This document shows, piece by piece, positions 1 through 8,229 of a DNA stretch of 10,775 bases (position 1 is the first letter of the stretch; each line of letters begins with the position of its first letter). Position numbers and translations under genes: made by a program. The notes below the pieces were generated by a model. The model was not told the origin of the DNA. It saw only the letters and a program-made list of their open reading frames with translations, and ran no database searches. The DNA comes from Chloroflexota bacterium (GTDB taxonomy: Bacteria > Chloroflexota > Dehalococcoidia > SAR202 > UBA11138), in NCBI GenBank assembly GCA_022561955.1, contig JADFQF010000018.1:1-10775 (forward strand), in the 5' to 3' direction.

Positions 1-266
1 CCCTCCGCGATCGCCACAGCGTCGGCGAGCTGTCCTCTGTAAGCGCCGACTATCCACTGGACGTCGTCAGGTTCGGCCAGGACGTCGGCCAGTCGCAGAT
101 TTCGATATTCGGTCAGAGAGGTCACGGGAATGCGTGAGAGATCATCCACGGAGACGACGTCGAAACGTTCGGGAACTTTCGAAGAGTAAAATGCGGTCTT
201 CCTTGCCGCATTTACTACTCGGCCCAACAGCTCGACGACGTTATCCGGAGTCTTGTACGTCCTCAT
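1..266 (-). CDS. PaaK-like acyl-CoA ligase / adenylate-forming enzyme, N-terminal part (cut by window edge)
   Basis: An open frame starts at the ATG complementary to 264-266 and runs without a stop off the left edge, giving about 88 residues. The protein begins MRTYKTPDNVVELLGRVV. It then reads AARKTAFYSSKVPERF and, a little later, DDLSRIPVTSLTEYR. This matches the N-terminal pattern of phenylacetate-CoA ligase (PaaK) and related AMP-forming enzymes: a helix ending in 'ARxTxFY', then 'L.DL.rlPvTs...R'. Family members activate a carboxylic acid as acyl-AMP and pass it to CoA or another acceptor in the cytoplasm. The ATP-binding P-loop and adenylation motifs would lie beyond the edge, so the substrate and even full function are unknown. 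The start overlaps the last 26 nt of the upstream gene in another frame, which suggests translational coupling. AAGG followed by GGGG just upstream of the ATG is a modest ribosome site. The family call is from pattern memory. Confidence 0.6.
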   Translation of the reverse strand, partial: MRTYKTPDNVVELLGRVVNAARKTAFYSSKVPERFDVVSVDDLSRIPVTSLTEYRNLRLADVLAEPDDVQWIVGAYRGQLADAVAIAE

Positions 267-1647
267 CTGCGCGCCCCAGCCTTATTACCACGAGGCCCGC
301 CTGATGGTTCGGACCGTGGCATTCGTCGTACCTCTTCAACAGGTGTTCCTCTGCCTCGAGTATTCTCCCGGCCACGACCGGCGCTCGTTCTTGGAACTCA
401 TGCGCCAGGGGCGAGTCCAGCGCCCAATCGCCGTTGACCTCGCATTCCACTCCAGCCTTCTCGCAGGCCTGAAGGTACTGTCCTTTCAGCTTCTCGAAGG
501 TCACGCCATTCCTGTACACGACCGCGGATACAAAGAAGTCGCGAGATATGTAAAGACCGAGCTCGTTGTCGAAGACCTGGACGAGGTCAACGTCCTCTAT
601 CCAGCCCTCCATCGCAAAGAACAGGCGCTCGGGGATGTCCTGGGATACCCTGTGATAGTAGAAGTCTTCCTCTGTTATGGACATCTTGACGGTCACCGGC
701 GGCTTATCGTCTTGGCTCAGGATGCGCTTCGCGTCGTCGCCGACGAGAAATAGGAAGGGTATGTTGCCGTTGGTCACGTCCACCAGCACCTCCGTGCCCT
801 CGATCTGGTAGAGGAGGGCGACGTGCTGCCAGTAGCGCATGTAGCGCCTCGCGTACTGGAAGTCGAAGGTCGTAAGCAGCTCGCGGAGCTTCTCCTCGGG
901 AACAGGGTCCGACGCGTCGGCGCCGGCGAGAACGTATTCGGACTCGATTCCGAAGTGGTCCGTCACGAACTTTAGCGCCTGCACCTTCTCCGAGCAGATA
1001 CCCCCTCCGCCGTTGATGATGTTTCTCAGGGTCTCATCGCCCGTCTTGTACTGCAGCCTGTCTCCGATGAATCGCGAGTAGCTCTCGAAGTCGCTTCGCC
1101 ATATCCTCTTCGCGACCGCACGGAGGAGCCCAAGCTTGTGGTCGGCGGTCTCGAGGCTGAGAATATCCGATGTCTCGTCTTCGGAATATTTTTCTGCCAG
1201 GGTTTGCCGAACGAATTCCGAATACAGCTTTTCCTCGCGTTCCCACCGGCGCTTGTGAAACCCGGCCCAGTTTCGGTCGTAGTCGACGTTTAGCCTGTCG
1301 ATGGCTATATCGATGACCGACACCTGCGTGTCGCCGACTGTCGCGGGTCCAGACTCCGGGACTTCTCCCAGCCCGACGGCGGCGTCTGCCTGCTTGAAGG
1401 TGATGCCGTCGAACATCTCGTGCAGTCGTCCCTCGTCCGTGCTGACGTACACGAGGTCCTGGATGTCCTGGAGGGCCTGCGCGTAGCCCTCGGTGATGCG
1501 GCCTGTTTCCAGCAGGGATTCGACCGGGCAGTGCTTCAGGTACTTGTCCAGGAGGCCGGCCAGGGTCAACGCGGAGTCCGCCGGCTCGATGCGAAGAGCG
1601 CACCTCTTGCCGGTCACCGAGTCGACGATCTGAAGTATGTGGTTCAT
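241..1647 (-). CDS. Transglutaminase-like / arylamine N-acetyltransferase-fold cysteine enzyme
   Basis: This 468-residue protein has no signal peptide or membrane segment and is probably cytoplasmic. Its centre carries a papain-like triad. Cys218 lies in GGGGICSEKVQAL, followed by a helix and GIESEYVLAG. His275 lies in YWQHVALLYQIEG, and Asp290 lies in EVLVDVTNG. The 15-residue His-to-Asp spacing is that of bacterial arylamine N-acetyltransferases and is also close to transglutaminase-core proteins ('DxT'). Such enzymes make or exchange acyl and amide bonds through a cysteine thioester. Residues 1-200 and 330-468 are not recognised, so it is longer than a usual NAT of about 280 residues. The ATG at 1647 is the first start after an in-frame TGA; its ribosome site is poor, with AACCCAAAAATA directly upstream. 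It overlaps the PaaK-like gene by 26 nt, so the two are likely co-transcribed: activation of an acid, then transfer. Transglutaminase and NAT cannot be separated by eye. Confidence 0.65.
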   Translation of the reverse strand: MNHILQIVDSVTGKRCALRIEPADSALTLAGLLDKYLKHCPVESLLETGRITEGYAQALQDIQDLVYVSTDEGRLHEMFDGITFKQADAAVGLGEVPESGPATVGDTQVSVIDIAIDRLNVDYDRNWAGFHKRRWEREEKLYSEFVRQTLAEKYSEDETSDILSLETADHKLGLLRAVAKRIWRSDFESYSRFIGDRLQYKTGDETLRNIINGGGGICSEKVQALKFVTDHFGIESEYVLAGADASDPVPEEKLRELLTTFDFQYARRYMRYWQHVALLYQIEGTEVLVDVTNGNIPFLFLVGDDAKRILSQDDKPPVTVKMSITEEDFYYHRVSQDIPERLFFAMEGWIEDVDLVQVFDNELGLYISRDFFVSAVVYRNGVTFEKLKGQYLQACEKAGVECEVNGDWALDSPLAHEFQERAPVVAGRILEAEEHLLKRYDECHGPNHQAGLVVIRLGRADEDVQDSG

Positions 1648-1759
1648 TATTTTTGGGTTCTGGGTGAGAGCATAGCGTCGCCTTCACTTGGAGTCCAAGT
1701 CAGTATACCCGCTATTCCGCGACGGCATGTGACTGGGACGGTCCTTGGGCGGCCGGGTG

Positions 1760-1765
1760 TATAAT
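1760..1765 (+). promoter_or_regulatory. Putative -10 box (TATAAT) for the GMC oxidoreductase gene
   Basis: A perfect TATAAT lies 42 nt before the preferred ATG at 1808. No good -35 hexamer sits 16-18 nt upstream (GACGGT is there), so an activator or alternative recognition would be needed. Its position inside the longer 1745 reading frame, where it encodes the Tyr-Asn of VYNPD, favours the 1808 start. Confidence 0.35.
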
Positions 1766-1807
1766 CCCGATTGCGGTCTCAAAAAGACCCATCCCCACTG
1801 GAGGCAA

Positions 1808-3364
1808 ATGTTGCATTACGACTACGTGATCGTGGGTGCGGGCTCGGCCGGCGCCGTGCTGGCGGCGCGCCTATCGGAGGACCCCGACCGGTCTGTGCTG
1901 CTGTTGGAGGCGGGGCCGGACTATCCAGACCCGGATAATATGCCGGAGCACGTCAAGTATACCTACAACCCCTGGCGGTCCGCCTATGACGAAGACGCGC
2001 ACACGTGGGGGTATACGGCAAACCCCGGAGAGGGTAGGGAACCGATGCGCCTGCCTCGCGGAAAGGTGATGGGCGGCTCCAGCGCGATCAACGGCACGGT
2101 CTGGTTCAGAGGAATACCCGAGGACTTTGACGAGTGGGCCGAGCAGGGCAACACGGAGTGGTCTTACATCAAGTGCCTTCCGTACTTCCGCAAATCGGAG
2201 ACCGATTTAGACTTTCGGGGTGATGACTTTCACGGCTCAGAGGGCCCAATCCTGGCACGACGGCACAAGAAGGAGGAGATGCTCCCCAGCGTGCAGGCCT
2301 TTTGGAACGCCGCCGTCGCTCAAGGGTTCCCAGAGACTCACGACCTCAATCATCCAGACTCCACGGGCGTGGGAGCGCGGCCGCTGAACAACATCGACGG
2401 CGTGCGAATGAGCACCGCGATGACGTACATCAAGGCGGTGCGCCACAGGCTCAACCTTACCATCAGGCCCAACGTACTCGCCCGCAAGGTCTTGTTCGAA
2501 GGCAAGAAGGCTGTCGGGGTAGAGGTCGAGAGCGACGGCGAGGTCTTCACGGTCGAGGGCAGCGAGATCATCTTGAGTGGGGGCGCCATAAACTCCCCAC
2601 ACCTGCTGATGCTCTCGGGTGTCGGCCCGGCGAGCCAGCTGAGAGAGCACGGCATCAACGTAGTGCAGGACCTGCCGGGCGTTGGCGAAAACCTGCGTGA
2701 CCATCCCGCCGTATTTCTGCTCTACCGCATCGATGGCCTGGATGTGGACGAGACGAACATCTCGCCGGTCCAGGCGGGCATGCGCTACACGACGCCGGGG
2801 TCGCCGCATCGCAACGACATGCAGATGAGCCCTATATTGCGCACCAGCGAGCACATGCCGCTCGGGCTTGAGCTCGAGCCCGGCGCTAGGTACATGGGAT
2901 TCAGCATAGGTCTTCAGAAGGCCGCTGCCGCCGGGCAGCTCAGGCTGAACTCGAAGGATCCCCACGAGCAGCCGTCCATGGACTACAGGTACCTTACCGA
3001 TCCATGGGATCTCGAGCGCATTCGCGGTGCCGTAAGGCTCTGCATCGATATCGTGGCAAGGCCGGAATGCGAGGACATGCTCTTCGAGCGGGCCAACCCA
3101 ACGGACGCGGACCTGGAAACCGACGAGGCGCTGGACCGGTGGCTCATGCGAAACGTCAACACTCAGCAGCATTCTTCGGGCACCTGCAAGATGGGGCCCG
3201 CGACCGACTCGATGGCCGTTGTAGACCAGTACTGCCGTGTGCATGGGTTGGAGGGCCTGCGGGTCGTCGACGCGTCCATCATGCCCGACGTCGTGCGGGC
3301 CAACACGAACGCGTCGACGGTAATGATTGGCGAGCGCGCCGCCGACCTGATCAAGGGGCGCTGA
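1808..3364 (+). CDS. GMC-family FAD-dependent oxidoreductase (choline/alcohol dehydrogenase-like)
   Basis: This 518-residue flavoprotein should oxidise an alcohol to an aldehyde or acid in the cytoplasm. The substrate is not predictable; choline dehydrogenase and aryl- or polyethylene-glycol dehydrogenases share this fold. The FAD-binding Rossmann motif VIVGAGSAGAVLAARL is at about residues 7-22, with the ribose-binding Glu in LLLEAG. GMC signature 1 (LPRGKVMGGSSAINGTVWF) is near 82-100, and signature 2 (GAINSPHLLMLSGVG) at 259-273. The catalytic C-terminus has His455 in QQHSSGTCKMG and Asn499 in RANTNAS, 44 residues apart, the same as the His466/Asn510 pair of choline oxidase. The length is typical and all motifs are intact. 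The frame is open from an ATG at 1745, but the start at 1808 is preferred: TGGAGG lies 3 nt before it, MLHYDYVIVGAG is the usual N-terminus, and a TATAAT box lies inside the longer version. The gene is monocistronic, divergent from the transglutaminase-like gene and convergent with the giant secreted protein. Confidence 0.92.
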   Translation: MLHYDYVIVGAGSAGAVLAARLSEDPDRSVLLLEAGPDYPDPDNMPEHVKYTYNPWRSAYDEDAHTWGYTANPGEGREPMRLPRGKVMGGSSAINGTVWFRGIPEDFDEWAEQGNTEWSYIKCLPYFRKSETDLDFRGDDFHGSEGPILARRHKKEEMLPSVQAFWNAAVAQGFPETHDLNHPDSTGVGARPLNNIDGVRMSTAMTYIKAVRHRLNLTIRPNVLARKVLFEGKKAVGVEVESDGEVFTVEGSEIILSGGAINSPHLLMLSGVGPASQLREHGINVVQDLPGVGENLRDHPAVFLLYRIDGLDVDETNISPVQAGMRYTTPGSPHRNDMQMSPILRTSEHMPLGLELEPGARYMGFSIGLQKAAAAGQLRLNSKDPHEQPSMDYRYLTDPWDLERIRGAVRLCIDIVARPECEDMLFERANPTDADLETDEALDRWLMRNVNTQQHSSGTCKMGPATDSMAVVDQYCRVHGLEGLRVVDASIMPDVVRANTNASTVMIGERAADLIKGR

Positions 3365-3392
3365 GGCACTGAATTAGCACGACGCCTTTGGG

Positions 3393-6300
3393 TTATGCAA
3401 TGAGCAAGTTGAACAGCGCCAGGACATCCCCCATATCGACTTTACCGTTGTCGTTGTAATCGAAATAGTCGGGATTGTCCTGGACCACCGGCGAGTTGAG
3501 GTGCTGGAAGAGGGTCACCAGGTCCGCGAAGTCCAGGCGGCCGTTTCCGTTAATGTCTTCGGCCTTGCCGTCACCGTCGAGGTCCTGCACGGGGGCGGGC
3601 ATTCCGGGAAGCTGCAGCGGCTGGCCGGTCACGGTCACCAGAAGCGAGTCGGAGCCGGTTGCTTCTTGGCCGTCCTTCACCACGACTATGACGGTGTATT
3701 CGCCTGCGGTGCCGTAAGTATGGCTAAGCGTAAACTCGTTGCCTGACACCTGTAGGGCAAGAACGCCGGTCCCGTCGCCGTAATCGACGGTGGCGGTCCA
3801 GCTTACGTCGTCGGAGTCCGTTATGCTGCCGGCGCCTATGAAGGCGTCCTGCTCGCCGATCGTTACGTCGGGCCCCGCATCCACGACGGGGCTCCCGTTG
3901 ACGTCTATCGTGCCGCCTGAAATATTTGGCGCCATGGAAACGTTTGCATCGTCGTTCATGCTGTTGACGGTTATGACCAGCTTGGCGTTGCCCTTGCTTG
4001 CGCCCTCGATGGTGAGGGTGGCCAGACGGATACTGGTCGCTCCGTCCGTGAAGGCATCGGCAAAGTCCACTCCCACGAGCCTGTCGACATTGGCGATCGT
4101 ATTTGACAGGGCGTGGGAGAACTCGGGAGCAAGGACGGCACCGACTATGATTGCCGAAGCCGATGACATGCTCAGACTGAGATCAAAGTCGTCCATGCCG
4201 CCGGGTGCAATGTCCAGAACGAGATCAACGTCTACGGTCTGGCCGATGTTCACCTGGGCATTGGCCGTGCTCAGGACCGGCGTCGTCGGGTCGGGAGGGG
4301 CGCCATCCTGTTCCGCAGCCGCCTGAAGCCGGATTTTTATCTCCTCGCCGTAGTTTGTCGTGTCGAAGGTATTGGAGTCGGTGAGCATACAGGGGCAGAA
4401 TTTGTCGTGGAAGAGCCAGGCTGTCCAGTGGATTCCGCGCGACTCGAAGTAATCGAGCTCCGCAACCAGGTCGGCGAACTCGGTCATGCTGAATGAAAAG
4501 GTGGACTCGGAAGGCTCAGTTAGGCCGAATCCCCCTATCACGACCGGGTAGACGTCGGTAACCTCGTCGAGCCTGTACGGCTCGAAGCCTTCGCCGCCGT
4601 TCTGGACTATGTCAAATTTGTCGAATGTGCTCACCTGCAAGATGATGTTCTCACGCTGGATAGGGTCGTCCAGATTGTGGTAGACGTACCTGCTCCAACG
4701 GGTCCCGGGAGCGGCCACGATGACCTTTGGATTGCTCGCTCGGATGGCGTCTATGACGTCCGTGATGAGGGGCTTGAGCTCTCCCCAGCCAATGTTTCTG
4801 GGCTCTGAGCCCGCGACGAACATCACCGCCGGCTCGTCCTTGTACCTCTCGGCCAGTATCCCCGCTCCCTGCGCGATTATCGCAGTCGGGCGAGAGGGCT
4901 CTTCCAGCATCCCCTCGTACCTAAGTGAAAAGAGCATGTATGCGCCGTTGTCCCTGGCCAGCGCCACCAACTCGTCGAGTGCGTTGAGGTATTCCTGGTC
5001 GTCTTGTATGGCCGGGAGGGTAGCGATGTCGAAGTGAACAAGGTTGGCCTCCCATCCGTCGGGGGCATCTCCAGCGAGTACGGGTATGGCGCTTCGCTCG
5101 AAATTGAGTACCTGGCTCTTGTCCGGCGTACCGTCCCATATCCATTGCCAGTTAGAAACGTTTGCCCCGCGCAGCATCACGACGTTCCCCGATTCGTCCA
5201 CGATCCGATTGCCTTCAACGTGTAGCCAGCCGTTCACACGAGGGTCGGCAACTATGCCGTCGGCCACAGGAGGCGTTGGGTTTTCAAGTATGAACGACAC
5301 GGAGATGACCTGATCGTCCACTATGTTGCCCGATGAGTCGACTAGCCGGCCGCTAATTGTGTGTGGCCCTCGAAAGACGCCGTTGAACCGGTAGCTGCCG
5401 CTAAAGGGGAGCCCGGTGACTTCCGGCCCGTCGTCGAGCTTCAGAACGACATGATCGGCAAGCTCAAAGTTACCGGATGTCGAATATACGACGTCCACGC
5501 CGTCGTCCAGGATCGTCTCGCCGCTGATCGGCGCGGTAATGGCCAGTGCCACGGAATCCGTTGGAGTGCCCGTGGTCGAAGCGCCTACGGCGTCGAAGTG
5601 CTGCCAGTAAACGCTCCCTCCCATCTCCGAGTTGAAGGGCTTGACCCTGATGAAGTAGTCGAGCCCTGCGCCGAGGCCTTGAATCGTGTGGCTCGTAGCG
5701 AGTCCGAGGTCTACATCTTGGACCACGAGCTTCGTGAAGCCTTCGTCCAGGGCGACGTCAAGTTTGTATGACTCCACGAAGGTGCCGTGGAAGTCGGGAT
5801 TTGACCAGGAGATGTCCACGCGGTCGTCAGCCGTGGAGGTCACCTGCAGGTCGATATTTCTCGTGCTGAACTTGATCTCCGGCATCCGGTTGCCGTCGAT
5901 GTCGCCTATCTTCGATGAAAATCGCCAGCCCGAATGCGAGCCCTGGCTAGTCTTGATAATCAGGGTGTTCCAGCCCCTGGCAAGTGGCAACGGGATATCG
6001 AACTCGTCGATGATCAGGGGTGGCTCATTGACGGTATCGTAGGTGTGATACCTGTTTGAGGCCAAATTGTCCGAGTTATCGTGTATCTTTTTTCCGTTCA
6101 GCCAGACCGTTGCGCCGTACGTGGCGCCGAACTTCAGGTACACCTCGTTGTCGTTCGAGTGGTCGTCCGGGGAATATATGTAGGTAGCCGCGTAGGCGAC
6201 CGAGTTCGTAGGGTTCTGGTCGAGACTGCCCGAAAAGGGCGATTCGCTAAGTAGCTCCCCCATGTGGGTAACGCTGCCGACGTAGTTATCCCGGAACTGC

Positions 6301-7943
6301 CACTGGCGATTGCCGTCTCGGTCGAAGGCGCCTTCCTCAGGCAGCACCGGCGTCGCAAAGTCACCGGTCTCGTCCGCGGCGATCCGATTGTTAGTCATGT
6401 CGCCGCTGTATGGGCCGAGAATGAGCCAGTACCTCGGAGCCGGGAAATCGGTCCGGTGCTCGTAGTTCCAGAGCTCCGAAACGAAGAGCCAGGATCCGAA
6501 GTCGAACGAGCTCTTGGCGCCCATGTGAAATCCGCCGCACGCGCCGCACTTGTTCGCGAGTAGCGTTCCCTTTGTAACGAAGTCGCCCTGCTGGAATGTC
6601 AAAGTATCGATGTCCACGTGCGACCAGAACCAGATCCTATCCTGGCTCTCGTCGGGGCCGGTTGGAGATAGATACAGCGCACCCTGTTGCTGCTCCTTCG
6701 GCGCCGTGGGATCCCAGGGGCCCTTGGTCCAGACATAGCCGTCGGTCATGGCTACCAGGCTCTTCGGCAGGGGCAGCTTCATGTCGGTGCCTGCGTGAGC
6801 CCACTTCTCCTCGGCACCCGGGCCGTTGCCCGAGGGCTCGAGATACGACTGATATATGTCTTGGCCCTCGAAGAATGCGACTTCCAGGGGATACGTATAG
6901 GAGTCGAGCTCCGGGAACATCAATGCCTGCGCGTCATTTAACGCAAACCCGATGTCCTTGTCCGGAGGCAAGGGAAAGCTCGAGATGCCGTCGAACTCGT
7001 ATCCGAAGTCATTTGCTTCCTTCCAGACGTACGCATACACCCTGAGACCATTTATGGATACCGGAACGCCTGCGTAGGCGACGTTCAGGGTGTGCGTCTC
7101 TATTTTTTCGTTTCCACTAACTTCGACCGTGGCCTTGATGAGGTGCCGCGGTGCAGTGTTTTTGCTCCAAGGTTTTTCGTACGACAACGGTAGTACATCG
7201 TAGGACACAAGCTTCAGCGTGCGTGTCGTCCCGTCAATGAGCGTATAGACGTAGCTTTCGCCAACAGACAGGGCGACGTCGGTAGGCCACTTACCGTCGG
7301 TAGAGGGTGGAGGAGGGTCGGGAAATGTAATGGAACCCTGCACCGCCGCCAGCACGACGTACATACTGGAGCTATCGACGCCTTCGTTGCCTCCCAGAGA
7401 TACCTGCCCCTGAGGGAAGTCCTTCGTAAATATGCTGTGGGACTGACCGCTGATGGAAAGATTTGTGCCCGTGTCGGTAAAGGGCTGGAGCCATGCTGGT
7501 ATGAAGAGCTGGTCGTCGTGGGCCACCATGATGGAGGCGTCCTGGTCTATAGAGAAGGTCAGAAACGGGTTTGCCGTACCGAGTTTGTCGTTATTTGCCG
7601 TGCGAATGTAGGTGACGTTGCTGCTTAAGGCATCGGGGATAGAAGAGTAGACGAAGGTCCTGTCGATGAAGACGTCTATGCCTGCGGCGAAATCGTCGAC
7701 CTGGTAGGGGGCCCCCGAGGCGACATCGATGATGGAGAGCTGGACTTTGGCCGTGGTCTGTGAACTGAACGAGGTGGCCGCGCCGGAGCTCACGCGCGCG
7801 TTGTTCGTTCGGGCCTGTTCTGGGAGGGCATAGGCGGATTCCGCGGCGTTGACTGGTAGGCTCGTGCCCCCATAGCCCTCGAGGGCCAGCGCCGCCAGAA
7901 GGAGCGTCAACGCAACGATGCCTATTGAAAATCTGCGCTTCAT
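3393..7943 (-). CDS. Giant secreted multidomain protein: M23-like, jelly-roll, FN3, Ig-like, GH5-like, cohesin-like, PKD, dockerin
   Basis: Numbering counts from the upstream ATG at 7952 (1,519 residues). The ATG at 7943 (residue 4) is preferred because GGAAG abuts the first ATG but lies 9 nt before the second, which opens a clean signal peptide (MKRRFSIGIVALTLLLAALA). Domains: a beta-rich region (60-370); an M23-peptidase-like fold (380-490; HAGTD, SHVD, GGFHMG); a jelly-roll (545-690; TVWLNGKKIHDN, GWNTLIIKTSQG); FN3 (700-795); an Ig-like fold (800-892); a GH5-like barrel (905-1210; LRGANVSNWQW, VAGSEPRN, YPVVIGGFG, HWTAWLF); cohesin-like (1225-1350); PKD (1352-1443; YGDGTG, HTYGTAGEYTV); and dockerin (1451-1519) with calcium loops DINGNGRLDFAD and DYNDNGKVDMGD. 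Key residues are missing from both enzyme-like domains, which suggests adhesion, carbohydrate binding or scaffolding outside the cell. Its only cysteines form two tight pairs (469/472 and 1186/1188). Domain calls are by pattern: the dockerin, PKD and GH5-like calls are firm, the M23-like call less so. Confidence 0.85.
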   Translation of the reverse strand: MKRRFSIGIVALTLLLAALALEGYGGTSLPVNAAESAYALPEQARTNNARVSSGAATSFSSQTTAKVQLSIIDVASGAPYQVDDFAAGIDVFIDRTFVYSSIPDALSSNVTYIRTANNDKLGTANPFLTFSIDQDASIMVAHDDQLFIPAWLQPFTDTGTNLSISGQSHSIFTKDFPQGQVSLGGNEGVDSSSMYVVLAAVQGSITFPDPPPPSTDGKWPTDVALSVGESYVYTLIDGTTRTLKLVSYDVLPLSYEKPWSKNTAPRHLIKATVEVSGNEKIETHTLNVAYAGVPVSINGLRVYAYVWKEANDFGYEFDGISSFPLPPDKDIGFALNDAQALMFPELDSYTYPLEVAFFEGQDIYQSYLEPSGNGPGAEEKWAHAGTDMKLPLPKSLVAMTDGYVWTKGPWDPTAPKEQQQGALYLSPTGPDESQDRIWFWSHVDIDTLTFQQGDFVTKGTLLANKCGACGGFHMGAKSSFDFGSWLFVSELWNYEHRTDFPAPRYWLILGPYSGDMTNNRIAADETGDFATPVLPEEGAFDRDGNRQWQFRDNYVGSVTHMGELLSESPFSGSLDQNPTNSVAYAATYIYSPDDHSNDNEVYLKFGATYGATVWLNGKKIHDNSDNLASNRYHTYDTVNEPPLIIDEFDIPLPLARGWNTLIIKTSQGSHSGWRFSSKIGDIDGNRMPEIKFSTRNIDLQVTSTADDRVDISWSNPDFHGTFVESYKLDVALDEGFTKLVVQDVDLGLATSHTIQGLGAGLDYFIRVKPFNSEMGGSVYWQHFDAVGASTTGTPTDSVALAITAPISGETILDDGVDVVYSTSGNFELADHVVLKLDDGPEVTGLPFSGSYRFNGVFRGPHTISGRLVDSSGNIVDDQVISVSFILENPTPPVADGIVADPRVNGWLHVEGNRIVDESGNVVMLRGANVSNWQWIWDGTPDKSQVLNFERSAIPVLAGDAPDGWEANLVHFDIATLPAIQDDQEYLNALDELVALARDNGAYMLFSLRYEGMLEEPSRPTAIIAQGAGILAERYKDEPAVMFVAGSEPRNIGWGELKPLITDVIDAIRASNPKVIVAAPGTRWSRYVYHNLDDPIQRENIILQVSTFDKFDIVQNGGEGFEPYRLDEVTDVYPVVIGGFGLTEPSESTFSFSMTEFADLVAELDYFESRGIHWTAWLFHDKFCPCMLTDSNTFDTTNYGEEIKIRLQAAAEQDGAPPDPTTPVLSTANAQVNIGQTVDVDLVLDIAPGGMDDFDLSLSMSSASAIIVGAVLAPEFSHALSNTIANVDRLVGVDFADAFTDGATSIRLATLTIEGASKGNAKLVITVNSMNDDANVSMAPNISGGTIDVNGSPVVDAGPDVTIGEQDAFIGAGSITDSDDVSWTATVDYGDGTGVLALQVSGNEFTLSHTYGTAGEYTVIVVVKDGQEATGSDSLLVTVTGQPLQLPGMPAPVQDLDGDGKAEDINGNGRLDFADLVTLFQHLNSPVVQDNPDYFDYNDNGKVDMGDVLALFNLLIA

Positions 7944-8174
7944 CGAACCCATCTTCCGTAAACGTCAGTTGGAAGGGTATATACGTCCTGTCGAATTGAT
8001 CTCTGTGTATCTTCGGCGGATGTCGACCAGTTCGTTGAATTTGGGTGGCGTCTTCTCGGACCTATCCTGCTTTGAGTCGTCCCGGAACCCGGCTTACCTC
8101 GACCATGCCCGTGGAAGATTATATCTCTTGGCGGGTACACCTTAAAGCTAACATCTTCGCTGTGTGTTGGGAGT

Positions 8175-8202
8175 TTGACGGTGGTTGGTAAAGCCTTGTA
8201 AT
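8175..8202 (+). promoter_or_regulatory. Sigma-70-like promoter for the LLM oxidoreductase gene
   Basis: TTGACG (8175-8180) and TGTAAT (8197-8202) are separated by 16 nt. Each hexamer differs from consensus at one base. Transcription would begin near 8209 and leave a leader of about 120 nt before the ATG at 8329, which contains the short ORF at 8230. Confidence 0.5.
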
Positions 8203-8229
8203 CTCCCGCGGACTCGAGGTCTATCTCAC

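Noticed and set aside
1702..1707. TATACT on the minus strand as a -10 box for the transglutaminase-like gene
   Set aside because: The hexamer is good, but the sequence 17 nt upstream (ACATGC) is unlike a -35 and there is no extended -10, so I did not list it as a promoter.
2237..3244. 335-codon open frame on the minus strand opposite the GMC oxidoreductase gene
   Set aside because: It is antisense to a gene with complete family motifs, has a low-complexity Arg/His/Val-rich composition typical of shadow frames in GC-rich DNA, and shows no domain pattern.
3365..3392. Terminator between the convergent GMC and giant-protein genes
   Set aside because: The 28-nt gap contains no inverted repeat or T-run.
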